This document shows positions 11,264 to 27,602 of a stretch of DNA of 64,000 nt, one piece after another; position 1 is the first letter of the stretch, and every line of letters begins with the position of its first letter. The notes under the pieces are model-generated. The model worked only from the letters and a program-made list of their open reading frames with translations. It was not told the DNA's origin and searched no databases. The position numbers and the translations under genes were made by a program. Origin of the DNA: Nemertoderma westbladi (lineage: Eukaryota > Xenacoelomorpha > Nemertodermatida > Nemertodermatidae); contig JAUCBJ010002311.1 in NCBI GenBank assembly GCA_032718475.1, forward strand, positions 1 through 64,000, written 5' to 3'.

Positions 11264-14200
11264 TGGTCAGGTCAGGTATTCTAGGTCATTGATCAAGAAA
11301 ACTTGCCACCTCCATGCAGCATAAAGGAGGTGCCACCTGTAGCTGCATAGACCCTCTTACTAGGGCAAATCTGGTCCTGTAACTAGGACCCCCTTCGTTC
11401 TGGGATTAGGACGCCCTTGGTCCTGGATTAAGAACCCATATACTTGGCTGCAGGGGTATATGGCCTGGCCAGGCAGATGGTGATCTACCAATGGCTGGTA
11501 AGGAGTAGAGTGTTCTCATGTCCACTCTGAGTGCACTTCACTGCGACCTGCACCTGGCAGCAGGGGTACAGGGCATGACCCAGCAGATGAGCTGCACAGC
11601 CAATGGTGGGTCATGTGCGCGAGAGTAGATATGGGTGATGGGCCTCATATCTGACTCCACTGTGACACCCACCCTGTGGAATGGCAAACCAGGGTGTGGT
11701 ATTTGCCCCGAGAGCTGACTCGGCAAAAAAGCACCCCCAACCCCCACTATGGATTACATTAGTAATGCGGAGGTCCAGCCACTAGAGGCCAGTGGAATGA
11801 CTGGACACAATCGGCCTCACAGGCGTCAGTTATCTCCTGACCGGCTGCCTGTCTCACCCCATACTGGAGAGAGAGCGGCAAACAATTCTTTGAGTCCGTT
11901 TCCTGATGACCTTTCTGGCCCAAACCCTGGGTCACCAGGGAGGCCAGATTGTGAGGGGAGAGGGATTCTGGAGTTAGAGGCTACTCTCATGTTCCACCCC
12001 GACCAACAAAGCCATTAGTGAATCTGAGGCAAGTTACTAGACTAGCCTCAGTAAACACCCTAACACTCGGGTCCCCAATGCGACAAGGTGAACTGACTGC
12101 CTTGGCAGATAAGCTTTCTCTTAGTGCAGTGGGTGTTCAAGAGCACCGAATGCAGACTGGACAGACTGATGAGGTTCTGATTAAGGACATGGGGGGCAGT
12201 CGGCGACTCGCCCTCGCTTCAGCAGATGATAGTGGCAATGGTGGAATTGGTCTATTGATGAATCCAACTGCACAATCATGCAGCATTGGACAAAATAGAC
12301 CAAATCTCTAACCGCATCATCCGTTGCCACTTCTCATGTTCTGGAAGACTGGCTAAGAAGTTTCCTAAGGTGGTTCTGATTGTGTGCTACTCTCCAACTA
12401 GTGTTGCCCCTGTAGAGGAGGTGGAAAATTTCTACCAGAATCTACAAGCAGCTACTGATGGAGTGGATCAGCATGCATTCTTAACATTCTTGGGAGACTT
12501 TAATGCAAGTCTGCATCAATCACCTACATCGCCCTGGGTCTATAGCAATAGTGTTAACCGAAATTCCGTCCATCTTCAGGATTTTATCTCTGGAAATGGA
12601 TTGTTTTCGGCTGGAACCCAGTTCAAGAAGCGAACTGGAAAGCTATGGACTCATAGTGGACCCAGTGGTCACAAGTCCCAGATAGACCATATCCTCTTTC
12701 GTAGGAAATACAGGAGCTCTATACAAGACTGTAATGCATTTACACTACGACCCTTCTCCAGTGATCACCGCCTTATTGTGGCCAAGGTAAGACTTAGTCT
12801 GCGTGCTAGAAGAACAACGAAATCTGCCTTGCCGCGGCATGACTGGTCCTCTCTGTTGCAACAGCCAAGTGTGAGATCCAGCTTCACATTACAGCTGAGC
12901 AACAGGTATGAGGCTCTTACCTCTGAGGCGGCAGATCACTGTGAGGGCTATACTGCCTTCACAGAGGCAGTTAAGTTAGCAGCACCAGAAACAGTTCCTG
13001 TATACCCTCGAAACAGGAAACGGGCACCCTGGACTGACAACAAAATTCAGAAGTGCCGAAATGACCTCTACAAGGCGCAGAAAGAGTCCCGACTCAAACA
13101 GACTACAGCGGCCAAGAATGCAGTTAAGGCTGCATCTAGCTCCCTGAACAGGCAGTACTCTGTTAATTTACAGGAGCTAATAAACCAACAGGTTGATGCC
13201 ATCAATGATGCTGACGACAGCAGGCAATCATCCCAGGCATGGAGATCGATCAACTTGCTTGCTGGTCGAAAAAGCCAACCAACCACCAAGGTTAAGGCTG
13301 AATCACCAGCCGATCGCCTCAATGGTTGGAAGGCCCACTTTGAAAAGCTCCTCAATAATGACAGGGTATTGCCTGATAACTTTATAGAAGTAAAAGTGTC
13401 TGAGTCTGTACTCCCAGATATTCCCATTGGTGATATCTCATTTGCAGAAGTGAAGGCTGCTGCAAAGAGCATTAAGACCAATCGTGCCAGTGGAGTAGAT
13501 GGTGTTCCCCCTGAGGTCTTTAAAATACCTGAGTGTTTAAAGCTCATCTATCCCATCGTAGTAGACATGTACCGTCCAACAAGAGTCCCACAAGAAATGA
13601 AAACAAATAAGTTGGTACCAGTTCCCAAGAAGGGCAACCTAACACTCTATGGTTCTTTTCGGGGAATCTCATTGATCTCGATTGCTGCAAAGCTATACAA
13701 TAGAATTCTATTAAATCGCATCAGGGATCCCATTGAGAGACTGCTCCGTGGAAATCAGAATGGGTTTCGTAAAGGTCGTGGGACCATGGAGCCCATTTTG
13801 GCACTTAGAAGGATAATTGAAGAGTTATCAAAAAAGAAAGACAGGCATCTGGCTGTTATCTTTGTTGACTTCTTCAAGGCCTTTGATTCAGTCTCTCGCT
13901 CACGTATGTTCAGCATACTTTCATTATATGGGATTCCTGATGAAATTATTGCAGCAATCAGATCAGTATACGATGGTTCGACAACATTTGTGTCTACTGT
14001 TGATGGTGACACAGAACCATTTGAAGTGTTATGGGGCGTCCTCCAGGGAGACACACTTGCACCATTCTTGTTCATAATTGTTGTTGACTATGTTCTACGC
14101 ATGTCCTTAGATCATCACAATGATGATGGGGTGATGATAACTCCACCTACTGGCTCCAGAAGTCGAGGAAATCCTGCCAAGTACCTAACTGATCTAGACT

Positions 14201-15019
14201 TTGCTGATGACGTAGGAGTACTCTCAGAATCACTAGATGGATCCCAACGGCTCCTCAGCTCATTAGAACATGCTGCTTCTAGTGTTGGTCTTTTTATTAA
14301 CTCCAGAAAGACCAAAATTTTGGCAGTTAACTTTGAAAGTCCTCAGCAAGTCTCTGATCGGATGAGCATAAGCTCAAAAGATGGTATGCTTGAGCATGTG
14401 GATGACTTCTGTTACCTGGGATCATGGATCCGGAAGTCAGGTGAGGACCTTCGAATACGTAAGGGAAAGGCATGGGCAGCCTTGAATAGGTTTTCCAGGA
14501 TTTGGAAGTCACCGAGAATTAATCGGAAACTTAAGGTCCGATTATTTAGAGCAGCAGTAGTTCCAGTACTCCTCTATGGGAGTCCATGCTGGGCTCTAAC
14601 TGCTGAGGACACCAAATCTCTGGATGGTATATTCACAAGAATGCTACGCCGGGTTCATTGTGTCAAGTACAATGCACACATCTCCAACCAGACACTATAT
14701 AACATTGGAGGTGTCTCATTGGTTCCCCCAAGCTTGACACTAGAACAAAATCGACTCCGCTTTGCAGGACATTGCTTTCGCCGTGAGGACCAGCCAGTGC
14801 ATAATCTTGTATTTTGGCAGCCTCATGGAGTGAATAAGCATGGTGGACAGCCCATGACTTTCTTGAGACGCATCTTAAAGGACACTGGCCTTGAAGATGC
14901 GGATGATCTAGCAAATGTCATGGGTGATAGGGAGTTGTGGCTGTGCAATTTTGTCGATAAGCCGGCACAGCATTCTTAAAAATGCAGCTGCAATGCAGCA
15001 TGCCGATCCTAGTAGTAGT
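11264..15019 (+). mobile_element. Near full-length RTE-like LINE, copy 1
   Basis: The 5' boundary is set by identity with the copy beginning at 26133, which has different flanking sequence: both share tggtcaggtcaggtattc onward. The 3' end is shared by three copies (ending gccgatcctagtag), only about 40 bp after the ORF stop. It consists of a short tail with tagtag units and no poly(A), as in RTE-type elements. A 5' UTR of about 480 bp precedes the ORF. The insertion lies in the intron upstream of DYRK exon 15244 and abuts array A. Confidence 0.85.
11749..14979 (+). pseudogene. RTE-like LINE ORF (copy 1) with two frameshifts
   Basis: Single long ORF encoding endonuclease and reverse transcriptase, about 1075 codons if unbroken. 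The start is ATG GAT TAC at 11749, shared with the copy at 26631. Comparison of the copies shows a 1-nt deletion near 11958 and a 4-nt insertion near 12272, which split this copy into three frames. The last part (about 12286-14979) is fully open. Endonuclease motifs: SVNTLTL, VQEHR, CYSPTS, GDFNASL and SDHRL. RT motifs: FVDFFKAFDS, GVLQGDTLAPFLF and LDFADDVGVLS. The C-terminal region contains [14 protein letters not shown]. Damage is limited to the N-terminal endonuclease part, so the insertion is recent. Confidence 0.85.
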
Positions 15020-15243
15020 GGTTAACCCCCCTCCCCGTAGGTTCCTATCTCCATTAGTTAACCCCCCCCCCCCCTTTTAGGTTCCCTATCTCCATTGGTT
15101 AACCCCCCCTCCCTTTAGGTTCCCTATCTCCATTGGTTAACCCCCCCCCCTTTTAGGTTCCCTATCTCCATTGGTTAAGCCCCCCCCCCCCTCCCTTTAG
15201 GTTCCCTATCTCCATTGGTTAACCCCCCCCCCCCTCCGTTTAG
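15020..15243 (+). repeat. Array A: poly-C/3' splice-site repeat abutting DYRK exon
   Basis: Five to six copies of a 37-45 bp unit, gttccctatctccattgg plus gttaa, a C run of variable length, and (c/t)tttag. The final copy runs straight into the DYRK exon at 15244, whose first bases are GTTCCCTGTCTCGTTTGG. Each unit therefore looks like the exon start plus the polypyrimidine tract and AG. Length variation is mostly in the C runs. Confidence 0.8.
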
Positions 15244-15620
<377 letters not shown>

Positions 15621-16803
15621 AATCGGTTAAATTACGGGTTTAATTAGAGTTTGGTCGGCCTAATGGGTTAAATTACGGGTTTAATTCGAATTTTGGCGGC
15701 CTAATGGGTTAAATTACGGGTTTAATTAGAGTTTGGGCGGCCTAATGGGTTAAATTACGGGTTTAATTAGAGTTTGGTCGGCCTAATGGGTTAAATTACG
15801 GGTTTAATTAGAGTTTGGTCGGCCTAATGGATTAAATTACGGGTTTAATTAGAGTTTGGGTGGCCTAATGGGATAAATTACGGTTTTAATTAGAGTTTGG
15901 GCGGCCTAATGGGTTAAATTACGGGTTTAATTAGAGTTTGGGCGGCCTAATGGGTTAAATTACGGGTTTAATTAGAGTTTGGGCGGCCTAATGGGTTAAA
16001 TTACGGGTTTAATTAGAGTTTGGTCGGCCTAATGGGTTAAATTACGGGTTTAATTAGAGTTTGGTCGGCCTAATGGGCTAAATTACGGGTTTAATTAGAG
16101 TTTGGGCGGCCTAATGGGTTAAATTACGGGTTTAATTAGAGTTTGGATGGCCTAATGGGTTAAATTACGGGTTTAATTAGAGTTTGGGCGGCCTAATGGG
16201 TTAAATTACGGGTTTAATTAGAGTTTGGGCGGCCTAATGGGTTAAATTACGGGTTTAATTAGAGTTTGGGCGGCCTAATGGGTTAAATTACGGGTTTAAT
16301 TAGAGTTTGGTCGGCCTAATGGGTTAAATTACGGGTTTAATTCGAATTTTGGCGGCCTAATGGGTTAAATTACGGGTTTAATTAGAGTTTGGTCGGCCTA
16401 ATGGGTTAAATTACGGGTTTAATTCGAATTTTGGCGGCCTAATGGGTTAAATTACGGGTTTAATTAGAGTTTGGGCGGCCTAATGGGTTAAATTACGGGT
16501 TTAATTAGAGTTTGGGCGGCCTAATGGGTTAAATTACGGGTTTAATTAGAGTTTGGGCGGCCTAATGGGTTAAATTACGGGTTTAATTAGAGTTTGGTCG
16601 GCCTAATGGGTTAAATTACGGGTTTAATTCGAATTTTGGCGGCCTAATGGGTTAAATTACGGGTTTAATTAGAGTTTGGGCGGCCTAATGGGTTAAATTA
16701 CGGGTTTAATTAGAGTTTGGGTGGCCTAAGGGGCTAAATTACGGGTTTAATTAGAGTTTGGGCGGCCTAATGGGTTAAATTACGGGTTTAATTAGAGTTT
16801 GGA
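15621..16803. repeat. Array B: 41-bp tandem repeat, about 29 copies
   Basis: The unit contains gggtttaattagagtttgg, (g/t)cggcctaatg and ggttaaattac, 41 bp in all. Variants include ttcgaattttggcggcc in five units. It lies in the intron between DYRK exons 15414 and 16879. Unlike the neighbouring arrays it does not copy either flanking splice junction: about 75 bp of unrelated sequence separates it from the acceptor. Confidence 0.9.
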
Positions 16804-16878
16804 CTGTTACTCTTGTTACGTGCGACGCCCAGTCGTGGGTAGACCAGCATTATTGACTAACTAACATATCGTGTTTAG

Positions 16879-17511
<633 letters not shown>

Positions 17512-20500
17512 GTTATGCTTTCCATCTGTATTTCTAGGTTGCTAAGGCTTTCCATCTGTATTTCTAGGTTGCTAAGGCTTTCCATCTGTATTTCTAGGTT
17601 GCTAAGGCTTTCCATCTGTATTTCTAGGTTGCTAAGGCTTTCCATCTGTATTTCTAGGTTGCTAAGGCTTTCCATCTGTATTTATAGGTTGCTAAGGCTT
17701 TCCATCTGTATTTCTAGGTTGCTAAGGCTTTCCATCTGTATTTCTAGGTTGCTAAGGCTTTCCATCTGTATTTCTAGGTTGATAAGGCTTTCCATCTGTA
17801 TTTCTAGGTTGCTAAGGCTTTCCATCTGTATTTATAGGTTGCTAAGGCTTTCCATCTGTATTTCTAGGTTGCTAAGGCTTTCCATCTGTATTTCTAGGTT
17901 GCTAAGGCTTTCCATCTGTATTTCTAGGTTGCTAAGGCTTTCCATCTGTATTTCTAGGTTTCTAAGGCTTTCCATCTGTATTTCTAGGTTGCTAAGGCTT
18001 TCCATCTGTATTTCTAGGTTGCTAAGGCTTTCCATCTGTATTTCTAGGTTGCTAAGGCTTTCCATCTGTATTTCTAGGTTGCCAAGGCTTTCCATCTGTA
18101 TTTCTAGGTTGCTAAGGCTTTCCATCTGTATTTCTAGGTTGCTAAGGCTTTCCATCTGTATTTCTAGGTTGCTAAGGCTTTCCGTCTGTATTTATAGGTT
18201 GCTAAGGCTTTCCATCTGTATTTCTAGATTGCTAAGGCTTTCCATCTGTATTTCTAGGTTGCTAAGGCTTTCCATCTGTATTTCTAGGTTGCTAAGGCTT
18301 TCTATCTGTATTTCTAGGTTGCTAAGGAAGGCTTTCCATCCGTATTTCTAGGTTGCTAAGGCTTTCCATCTGTATTTCTAGGTTGCTAAGGCTTTCCATC
18401 TGTATTTCTAGGTTGCTAAGGCTTTCCATCTGTATTTCTAGGTTGCTAAGGCTTTCCATCTGTATTTCTAGGTTGCTAAGGCTTTCCATCTGTATTTCTA
18501 GGTTGCTAAGGCTTTCCATCTGTATTTCTAGGTTGCTAAGGCTTTCCATCTGTATTTCTAGGTTGCTAAGGCTTTCCATCTGTATTTCTAGGTTGCTAAG
18601 GCTTTTCATCTGTATTTCTAGGTTGCTAAGGCTTTCCATCTGTATTTCTAGGTTGCTAAGGAAGGCTTTCCATCCGTATTTCTAGGTTGCTAAGGCTTTC
18701 CATCTGTATTTCTAGGTTGCTAAGGCTTTCCATCTGTATTTCTAGGTTGCTAAGACTTTCCATCTGTATTTCTAGGTTGCTAAGGCTTTCCATCTGTATT
18801 TCTAGGTTTCCAAGGCTTTCCATCTGTATTTCTAGGTTGCTAAGGCTTTCCATCTGTATTTCTAGGTTGCTAAGCCTTTCCATCTGTATTTCTAGGTTGC
18901 TAAGGCTTTCCGTCTGTATTTATAGGTTGCTAAGGCTTTCCATCTGTATTTCTAGATTGCTAAGGCTTTCCATCTGTATTTCTAGGTTGCTAAGGCTTTC
19001 CATCTGTATTTCTAGGTTGCTAAGGCTTTCTATCTGTATTTCTAGGTTGCTAAGGAAGGCTTTCCATCCGTATTTCTAGGTTGCTAAGGCTTTCCATCTG
19101 TATTTCTAGGTTGCTAAGGCTTTCCATCTGTATTTCTAGGTTGCTAAGGCTTTCCATCTGTATTTCTAGGTTGCTAAGGCTTTCCATCTGTATTTCTAGG
19201 TTGCTAAGGCTTTCCATCTGTATTTCTAGGTTGCTAAGGCTTTCCATCTGTATTTCTAGGTTGCTAAGGCTTTCCATCTGTATTTCTAGGTTGCTAAGGC
19301 TTTCCATCTGTATTTCTAGGTTGCTAAGGCTTTCCATCTGTATTTCTAGGTTGCTAAGGCTTTCCATCTGTATTTCTAGGTTGCTAAGGCTTTCCATCTG
19401 TATTTCTAGGTTGCTAAGGCTTTCCATCTGTATTTCTAGGTTGCTAAGGCTTTCCATCTGTATTTCTAGGTTGCTAAGGCTTTTCATCTGTATTTCTAGG
19501 TTGCTAAGGCTTTCCATCTGTATTTCTAGGTTGCTAAGGAAGGCTTTCCATCCGTATTTCTAGGTTGCTAAGGCTTTCCATCTGTATTTCTAGGTTGCTA
19601 AGGCTTTCCATCTGTATTTCTAGGTTGCTAAGACTTTCCATCTGTATTTCTAGGTTGCTAAGGCTTTCCATCTGTATTTCTAGGTTGCTAAGGCTTTCCA
19701 TCTGTATTTCTAGGTTGCTAAGGCTTTCCATCTGTATTTCTAGGTTGCTAAGGCTTTCCATCTGTATTTCTAGGTTGCTAAGGCTTTCCCCTTGTATTTC
19801 TGGGTTGCTAAGGCTTTCCATCTGTATTTCTAGGTTGCTAAGGCTTTCCATCTGTATTTCTAGGATGCTAAGGCTTTCCATCTGTATTTCTAGGTTGCTA
19901 AGGCTTTCCATCTGTATTTCTAGGTTGCTAAGGCTTTCCAGCTGTATTTCTAGGTTGTTAAGGCTTTCCATCTGTATTTCTAGGTTGCTAAGGCTTTCCA
20001 TCTGTATTTCTAGGTTGCTAAGGCTTTCCATCTGTATTTCTAGGTTGCTAAGGCTTTCCATCTGTATTTCTAGGATGCTAAGGCTCTCCATCTGTATTTC
20101 TAGGTTGCTAAGGCTTTCCATCTGTATTTCTAGGTTGTTAAGGCTTTCCATCTGTATTTCTAGGTTGCTAAGGCTTTCCATCTGTATTTCTAGGTTGTTA
20201 AGGCTTTCCATCTGTATTTCTAGGTTGCTAAGGCTTTCCATCTGTATTTCTAGGTTGCCAAGGCTTTCCATCTGTATTTCTAGGTTGCTAAGGCTTTCCA
20301 TCTGTATTTCTAGGTTGCTAAGGCTTTCCATCTGTATTTCTAGGTTGCTAAGGCTTTCCATCTGTATTTCTAGGTTGCTAAGGCTTTCCATCTGTATTTC
20401 TAGGTTGCTAAGGCTTTCCATTTGTATTTCTAGGTTGCTAAGGCTTTCCATCTGTATTTCTAGGTTGCTAAGGCTTTCCATCTGTATTTCTAGGTTGCTA

Positions 20501-20925
20501 AGGAAGGCTTTCCATCCGTATTTCTAGGTTGCTAAGGCTTTCCATCTGTATTTCTAGGTTGCTAAGGCTTTCCATCTGTATTTCTAGGATGCTAAGGCTT
20601 TCCATCTGTATTTCTAGGTTGCTAAGGAAGGCTTTCCATCCGTATTTCTAGGTTGCTAAGGCTTTCCATCTGTATTTCTAGGTTGCTAAGGCTTTCCATC
20701 TGTATTTCTAGGTTGTTAAGGCTTTCCATCTGTATTTCTAGGTTGCTAAGGCTTTCCATCTGTATTTCTAGGTTGCTAAGGAAGGCTTTCCATCCGTATT
20801 TCTAGGTTGCTAAGGCTTTCCATCTGTATTTCTAGGTTGCTAAGGCTTTCCATCTGTATTTCTAGGATGCTAAGGCTTTCCATCTGTATTTCTAGGTTGC
20901 TAAGGCTTTCCCCTTGTATTTCTAG
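17512..20925 (+). repeat. Array C: 30-bp splice-acceptor minisatellite, about 113 units
   Basis: Each unit is GTTGCTAAGGCTTTC followed by catctgtatttctag. The array runs without interruption into DYRK exon 20926, whose first 15 nt are GTTGCTAAGGCTTTC and whose acceptor is tgtatttctag. The unit is therefore a copy of the exon's own 3' splice junction. Seven units are 34 bp (gctaaggaaggctttccatcc), at about 18326, 18658, 19050, 19535, 20500, 20628 and 20780. In the exon frame each unit ends in TAG. No CRISPR-like spacers exist. Confidence 0.95.
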
Positions 20926-21638
<713 letters not shown>

Positions 21639-21644
21639 TAGACA

Positions 21645-24600
21645 GGCAGAGTGAGTACAGACAGAGTAAGTGCAGACAGAGTGAGTACAGACAGTGTGAG
21701 TGCAGACAGAGTGAGTACAGACAGAGTGAGTACAGACAGAGTGAGTACAGACAGAGTCAGTACAGACAGAGTGAGTACAGACAGGGTGAGTAGTCAGAGC
21801 GAGTACAGACAGAGTGAGTACAGACAGAGTGAGTACAGACAGGGTGAGTACAGACAGAGTGAGTACAGACATAGTGAGTGCAGGCAGAGTGAGTACAGGC
21901 AGAGTGAGTGAGTGAGTACAGACAGAGTGAGTACAGACAGAGTGAGTACAGACAGAGTGAGTGCAGACAGAGTGAGTGCAGACAGTGTGAGTGCAGACAG
22001 AGTGAGTACAGACAGAGTGAGTACAGACAGAGTGAGTACAGACAGAGTCAGTACAGACAGAGTGAGTACAGACAGAGTCAGTACAGACAGAGTGAGTACA
22101 GACAGGGTGAGTAGTCAGAGCGAGTACAGACAGAGTGAGTACAGACAGAGTGAGTACAGACAGAGTGAGTACAGACAGAGTGAGTACAGACAGTGTGAGT
22201 GCAGACAGAGTGAGTACAGACAGAGTGAGTACAGACAGAGTGAGTACAGACAGAGTCAGTACAGACAGAGTGAGTACAGACAGGGTGAGTAGTCAGAGCG
22301 AGTACAGACAGAGTGAGTACAGACAGAGTGAGTACAGACAGAGTGAGTACAGACAGAGTGAGTACAGACATAGTGAGTGCAGGCAGAGTGAGTACAGGCA
22401 GAGTGAGTGAGTGAGTACAGACAGAGTGAGTACAGACAGAGTGAGTACAGACAGAGTTAGTGCAGACAGAGTGAGTGCAGACAGAGTGAGTACAGACAGA
22501 TTGAGTACAGACAGAGTGAGTGCAGGCAGTGTGAGTACAGGCAGAGTGAGTGAGTGAGTACAGACAGAGTGAGTACAGACAGAGTGAGTACAGACAGAGT
22601 GAGTGCAGACAGAGTGAGTGCAGGCAGAGTGAGTACAGGCAGAGTGAGTGAGTACAGACAGAGTGAGTACAGACAGAGTGAGTACAGACAGAGTGAGTAC
22701 AGACAGAGTGAGTGCAGACAGAGTGAGTACAGACAGAGTGAGTACAGACAGAGTGAGTACAGACAGAGTGAGTACAGACAGAGTGAGTACAGGCAGAGTG
22801 AGTACAGACAGAGTAAGTACAGACAGAGTGAGTACAGACAGAGTGAGTACAGACAGAGTGAGTACAGTCAGAGTGAGTACAGACAGGATGAGTACAGACA
22901 GAGTGAGTACAGACAGAGTGAGTACAGACAGAGTGAGTGCAGGCAGAGTGAGTACAGGCAGAGTGAGTGAGTGAGTACAGATAGAGTGAGTACAGACAGA
23001 GTGAGTACAGACAGAGTCTGTGCAGACAGAGTGAGTACAGACAGAGTGAGTACAGACAGAGTGAGTACAGACAGAGTGAGTACAGACAGAGTGAGTACAG
23101 ACATATGGAGTACAGACAGAGTGAGTACTGACAGAGTGAGTACAGACAGAGTGAGTACATACAGGATGAGTACAGACAGAGTGAGTGCAGGCAGAGTGAG
23201 TACAGACAGAGTGAGTACAGACAGAGTGAGTACAGACAGAGTGAGTACAGACAGAGTGAGTGCAGACAGAGTGAGTACAGATAGAGTGAGTACAGACAGA
23301 GTGAGTGCAGGCAGAGTGAGTACAGGCAGAGTGAGTGAGTGAGTACAGACAGAGTGAGTACAGACAGAGTGAGTACAGACAGAGTGAGTGCAGGCAGAGT
23401 GAGTGCAGGCAGAGTGAGTACAGGCAGAGTGAGTGAGTGAGTACAGACACAGTGAGTACAGACAGAGTGAGTACAGACAGAGTGAGTACAGACAGAGTGA
23501 GTACAGACAGAGTGAGTACAGACAGATTGAGTACAGACAGAGTGAGTACAGACATATGGAGTACAGACAGAGTGAGTACTGACAGAGTGAGTACAGACAG
23601 AGTGAGTACAGACAGGATGAGTACAGACAGAGTGAGTGCAGGCAGAGTGAGTACAGACAGAGTGAGTACAGACAGAGTGAGTACAGACAGAGTGAGTACA
23701 GACAGAGTGAGTACAGACAGAGTGAGTACAGACAGAGTGAGTACAGACAGAGGGAGTACAGACAGAGTGAGTACAGACAGAGTGAGTGCAGGCAGAGTGA
23801 GTACAGGCAGAGTGAGTGAGTGAGTACAGACAGAGTGAGTACAGACAGAGTGAGTACAGACAGAGTGAGTGCAGAAAGAGTGAGTACAGACAGAGTGAGT
23901 ACAGACAGAGTGTGTACAGACAGAGTGAGTGCAGACTGAGTGAGTACAGACAGGGTGAGTACAGTCAGAGCGAGTACAGACAGAGTGAGTACAGAGTGAG
24001 TACAGACAGAGTGAGTACAGACAGAGTGAGTACAGACAGAGTGAGTACAGACAGAGTGAGTACAGACATATGGAGTACAGACAGAGTGAGTACTGACAGA
24101 GTGAGTACAGACAGAGTGAGTACAGACAGGATGAGTACAGACAGAGTGAGTGCAGACAGAGTGAGTACAGACAGAGTGAGTACAGTCAGAGTGATTACAG
24201 ACAGAGTGAGTACAGACAGAGTGAGTGCAGGCAGAGTGAGTACAGGCAGAGTGAGTGAGTGAGTACAGACAGAGTGAGTACAGACAGAGTGAGTACAGAC
24301 AGAGTGAGTGCAGACAGAGTGAGTACAGACAGAGTGAGTACAGACAGAGTGTGTACAGACAGAGTGAGTGCAGACTGAGTGAGTACAGACAGGGTGAGTA
24401 CAGTCAGAGCGAGTACAGACAGAGTGAGTACAGAGTGAGTACAGACAGAGTGAGTACAGACAGAGTGAGTACAGACAGAGTGAGTACAGACATATGGAGT
24501 ACAGACAGAGTGAGTACTGACAGAGTGAGTACAGACAGAGTGAGTACAGACAGGATGAGTACAGACAGAGTGAGTGCAGACAGAGTGAGTACAGACAGAG

Positions 24601-24757
24601 TGAGTACAGACAGGGTGAGTACAGTCAGAGCGATTACAGACAGAGTGAGTACAGACAGTGTAAGTATAGACAGAGTAAGTGCAGACGGAGTGTTTACAGA
24701 CAGAGTGTGTACAGACAGAGTGAATACAGACAGAGTGAGTGCAGACAGAGTGAGTGA
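21645..24757 (+). repeat. Array D: 15-bp donor-like minisatellite, about 200 units
   Basis: The unit is gtgagtacagacaga. It begins about 18 bp after the exon 21626 donor and fills nearly the whole intron. Each unit carries GTGAGT, the intronic half of a consensus 5' splice site, usually as AGA before GTGAGT and sometimes as AGG before GTGAGT. Variants such as gacatatggagtac and gtgcaggcaga, and shortened gtga units, recur in the same order at about 23100, 23550, 24065 and 24490, showing higher-order duplication of roughly 430-515 bp. Confidence 0.93.
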
Positions 24758-24767
24758 GTACAGATAA

Positions 24768-26201
<1,434 letters not shown>

Positions 26202-26630
26202 TAAAGGAGGTGCCACCTGTAGCTGCATAGACCCTCTTACTAGGGCAAATCTGGTCCTGTAACTAGGACCCCCTTCGTTCTGAGATAAGGACGCCCTTGG
26301 TCCTGGATTAAGGACCCATATATTTGGCTGCAGGGGTATATGGCCTGACCAGGCAGATGGTGATCTACCAATGGCTGGTCAGGAGTAGAGTGTTCTCATG
26401 TCCACTCTGAGAGCACTTCACTGCGACCTGCACCTGGCAGCAAGGGTACAGGGCATGACCCAGCAGATGAGCTGCAACAGCCAATGATGGGTCATGTACG
26501 CCAGAGTAGATATGGGTGATGGGCCTCATATCTGACTCCATTGCGACACCCACCCTGTGGAATGGCAAACCAGGGTGTGGTATTTGCCCCGAGAGCTGAC
26601 TCGGCAAAAAAGCACCCCCCAACCCCCACT

Positions 26631-27602
26631 ATGGATTACATTAGCAATGCAGAGGTCCGGCCACTAGAGGCCAGTGGAATTACCGGACACAATCGGCCTC
26701 ACAGGCGTCAGTTAACTCCTGACCGGCTGCCTGTCTCACCCCCTACTGGAGAGAGAGCAGCCAACAATTCTTTGAGTCCCTTTCCTGATGACCTTTCTGG
26801 CCCAAACCCTGGGTCACCAGGAAGGCCAGATTGTGATGGGGAGTGGGATTCTGGAGTTGGAGGCTACTCTCATGTTCCACCCCGACCAACAAAGGCATTG
26901 GTGAATCTGAGGCAAGTCACAAGACTAGCCTCAGTAAACACCCTAACACTCGGGTCCCCAATGCGACAAGGTGAGCTGACTGCCTTGGCAGATAAGCTTT
27001 CTCTTAGCGCAGTGGGTGTTCAAGAGCACCGAATGCAGACTGGACAGACTGAGAGGTTCTGATTAAGGACATGGGGGGCGGTTGGCGACTCGCCCTCGCG
27101 TCAGCAGATGATAGTGGAAATGGTGGAATTGGTCTATTGATGAATCCAACTGCACATGCAGCATTGGACAACATAGACCAAATCTCTAACCGCATCATCC
27201 GTTGCCACTTCTCATGTTCTGGAAGACTGGCTAAGAAGTTTCCTAAGGTGGTTCTGATTGTGTGCTACTCTCCAACTAGTGTTGCCCCTGTAGAGGAGGT
27301 GGAAAATTTCTACCACAATCTACAAGCAGCTACTGATGGAGTGGATCAGCATGCATTCTTAACATTCCTGGGAGACTTTAATGCAAGTCTGCATCAATCA
27401 CCTACATCGCCCTGGGTCTATAGCAATAGTGTTAACCGAAATTCTGTCCATCTTCAGGATTTTATCTCTGGAAATGGATTGTTTTCGGCTGGAACCCAGT
27501 TCAAGAAGCGAACTGGAAAGCTATGGACTCATAGTGGACCCAGTGGTCACAAGTCCCAGATAGACCATATTCTGTTTCGTAGGAAATACAGGAGCTCTAT
27601 AC
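26631..27602 (+). pseudogene. LINE copy 2 ORF, 5' part (endonuclease)
   Basis: The ORF starts ATG GAT TAC at 26631 and encodes MDYISNAEVRPLEAS, then SVNTLTL and VQEHR. A 1-nt deletion at about 27051 (gactgagagg against gactgatgagg in copy 1) shifts the frame, and the endonuclease continues in another frame from about 27071 with LLMNPTA, CYSPTS and GDFNASL. It is cut at RSSI by the nested element. Copy 2 lacks the two lesions of copy 1, so each copy shows the unbroken state at the positions where the other is damaged. Confidence 0.85.

Noticed and set aside
13068-13547. Reverse-strand frames over the LINE copies, for example 159 codons here and again at 43266
   Set aside because: Antisense shadows of the conserved LINE ORF.
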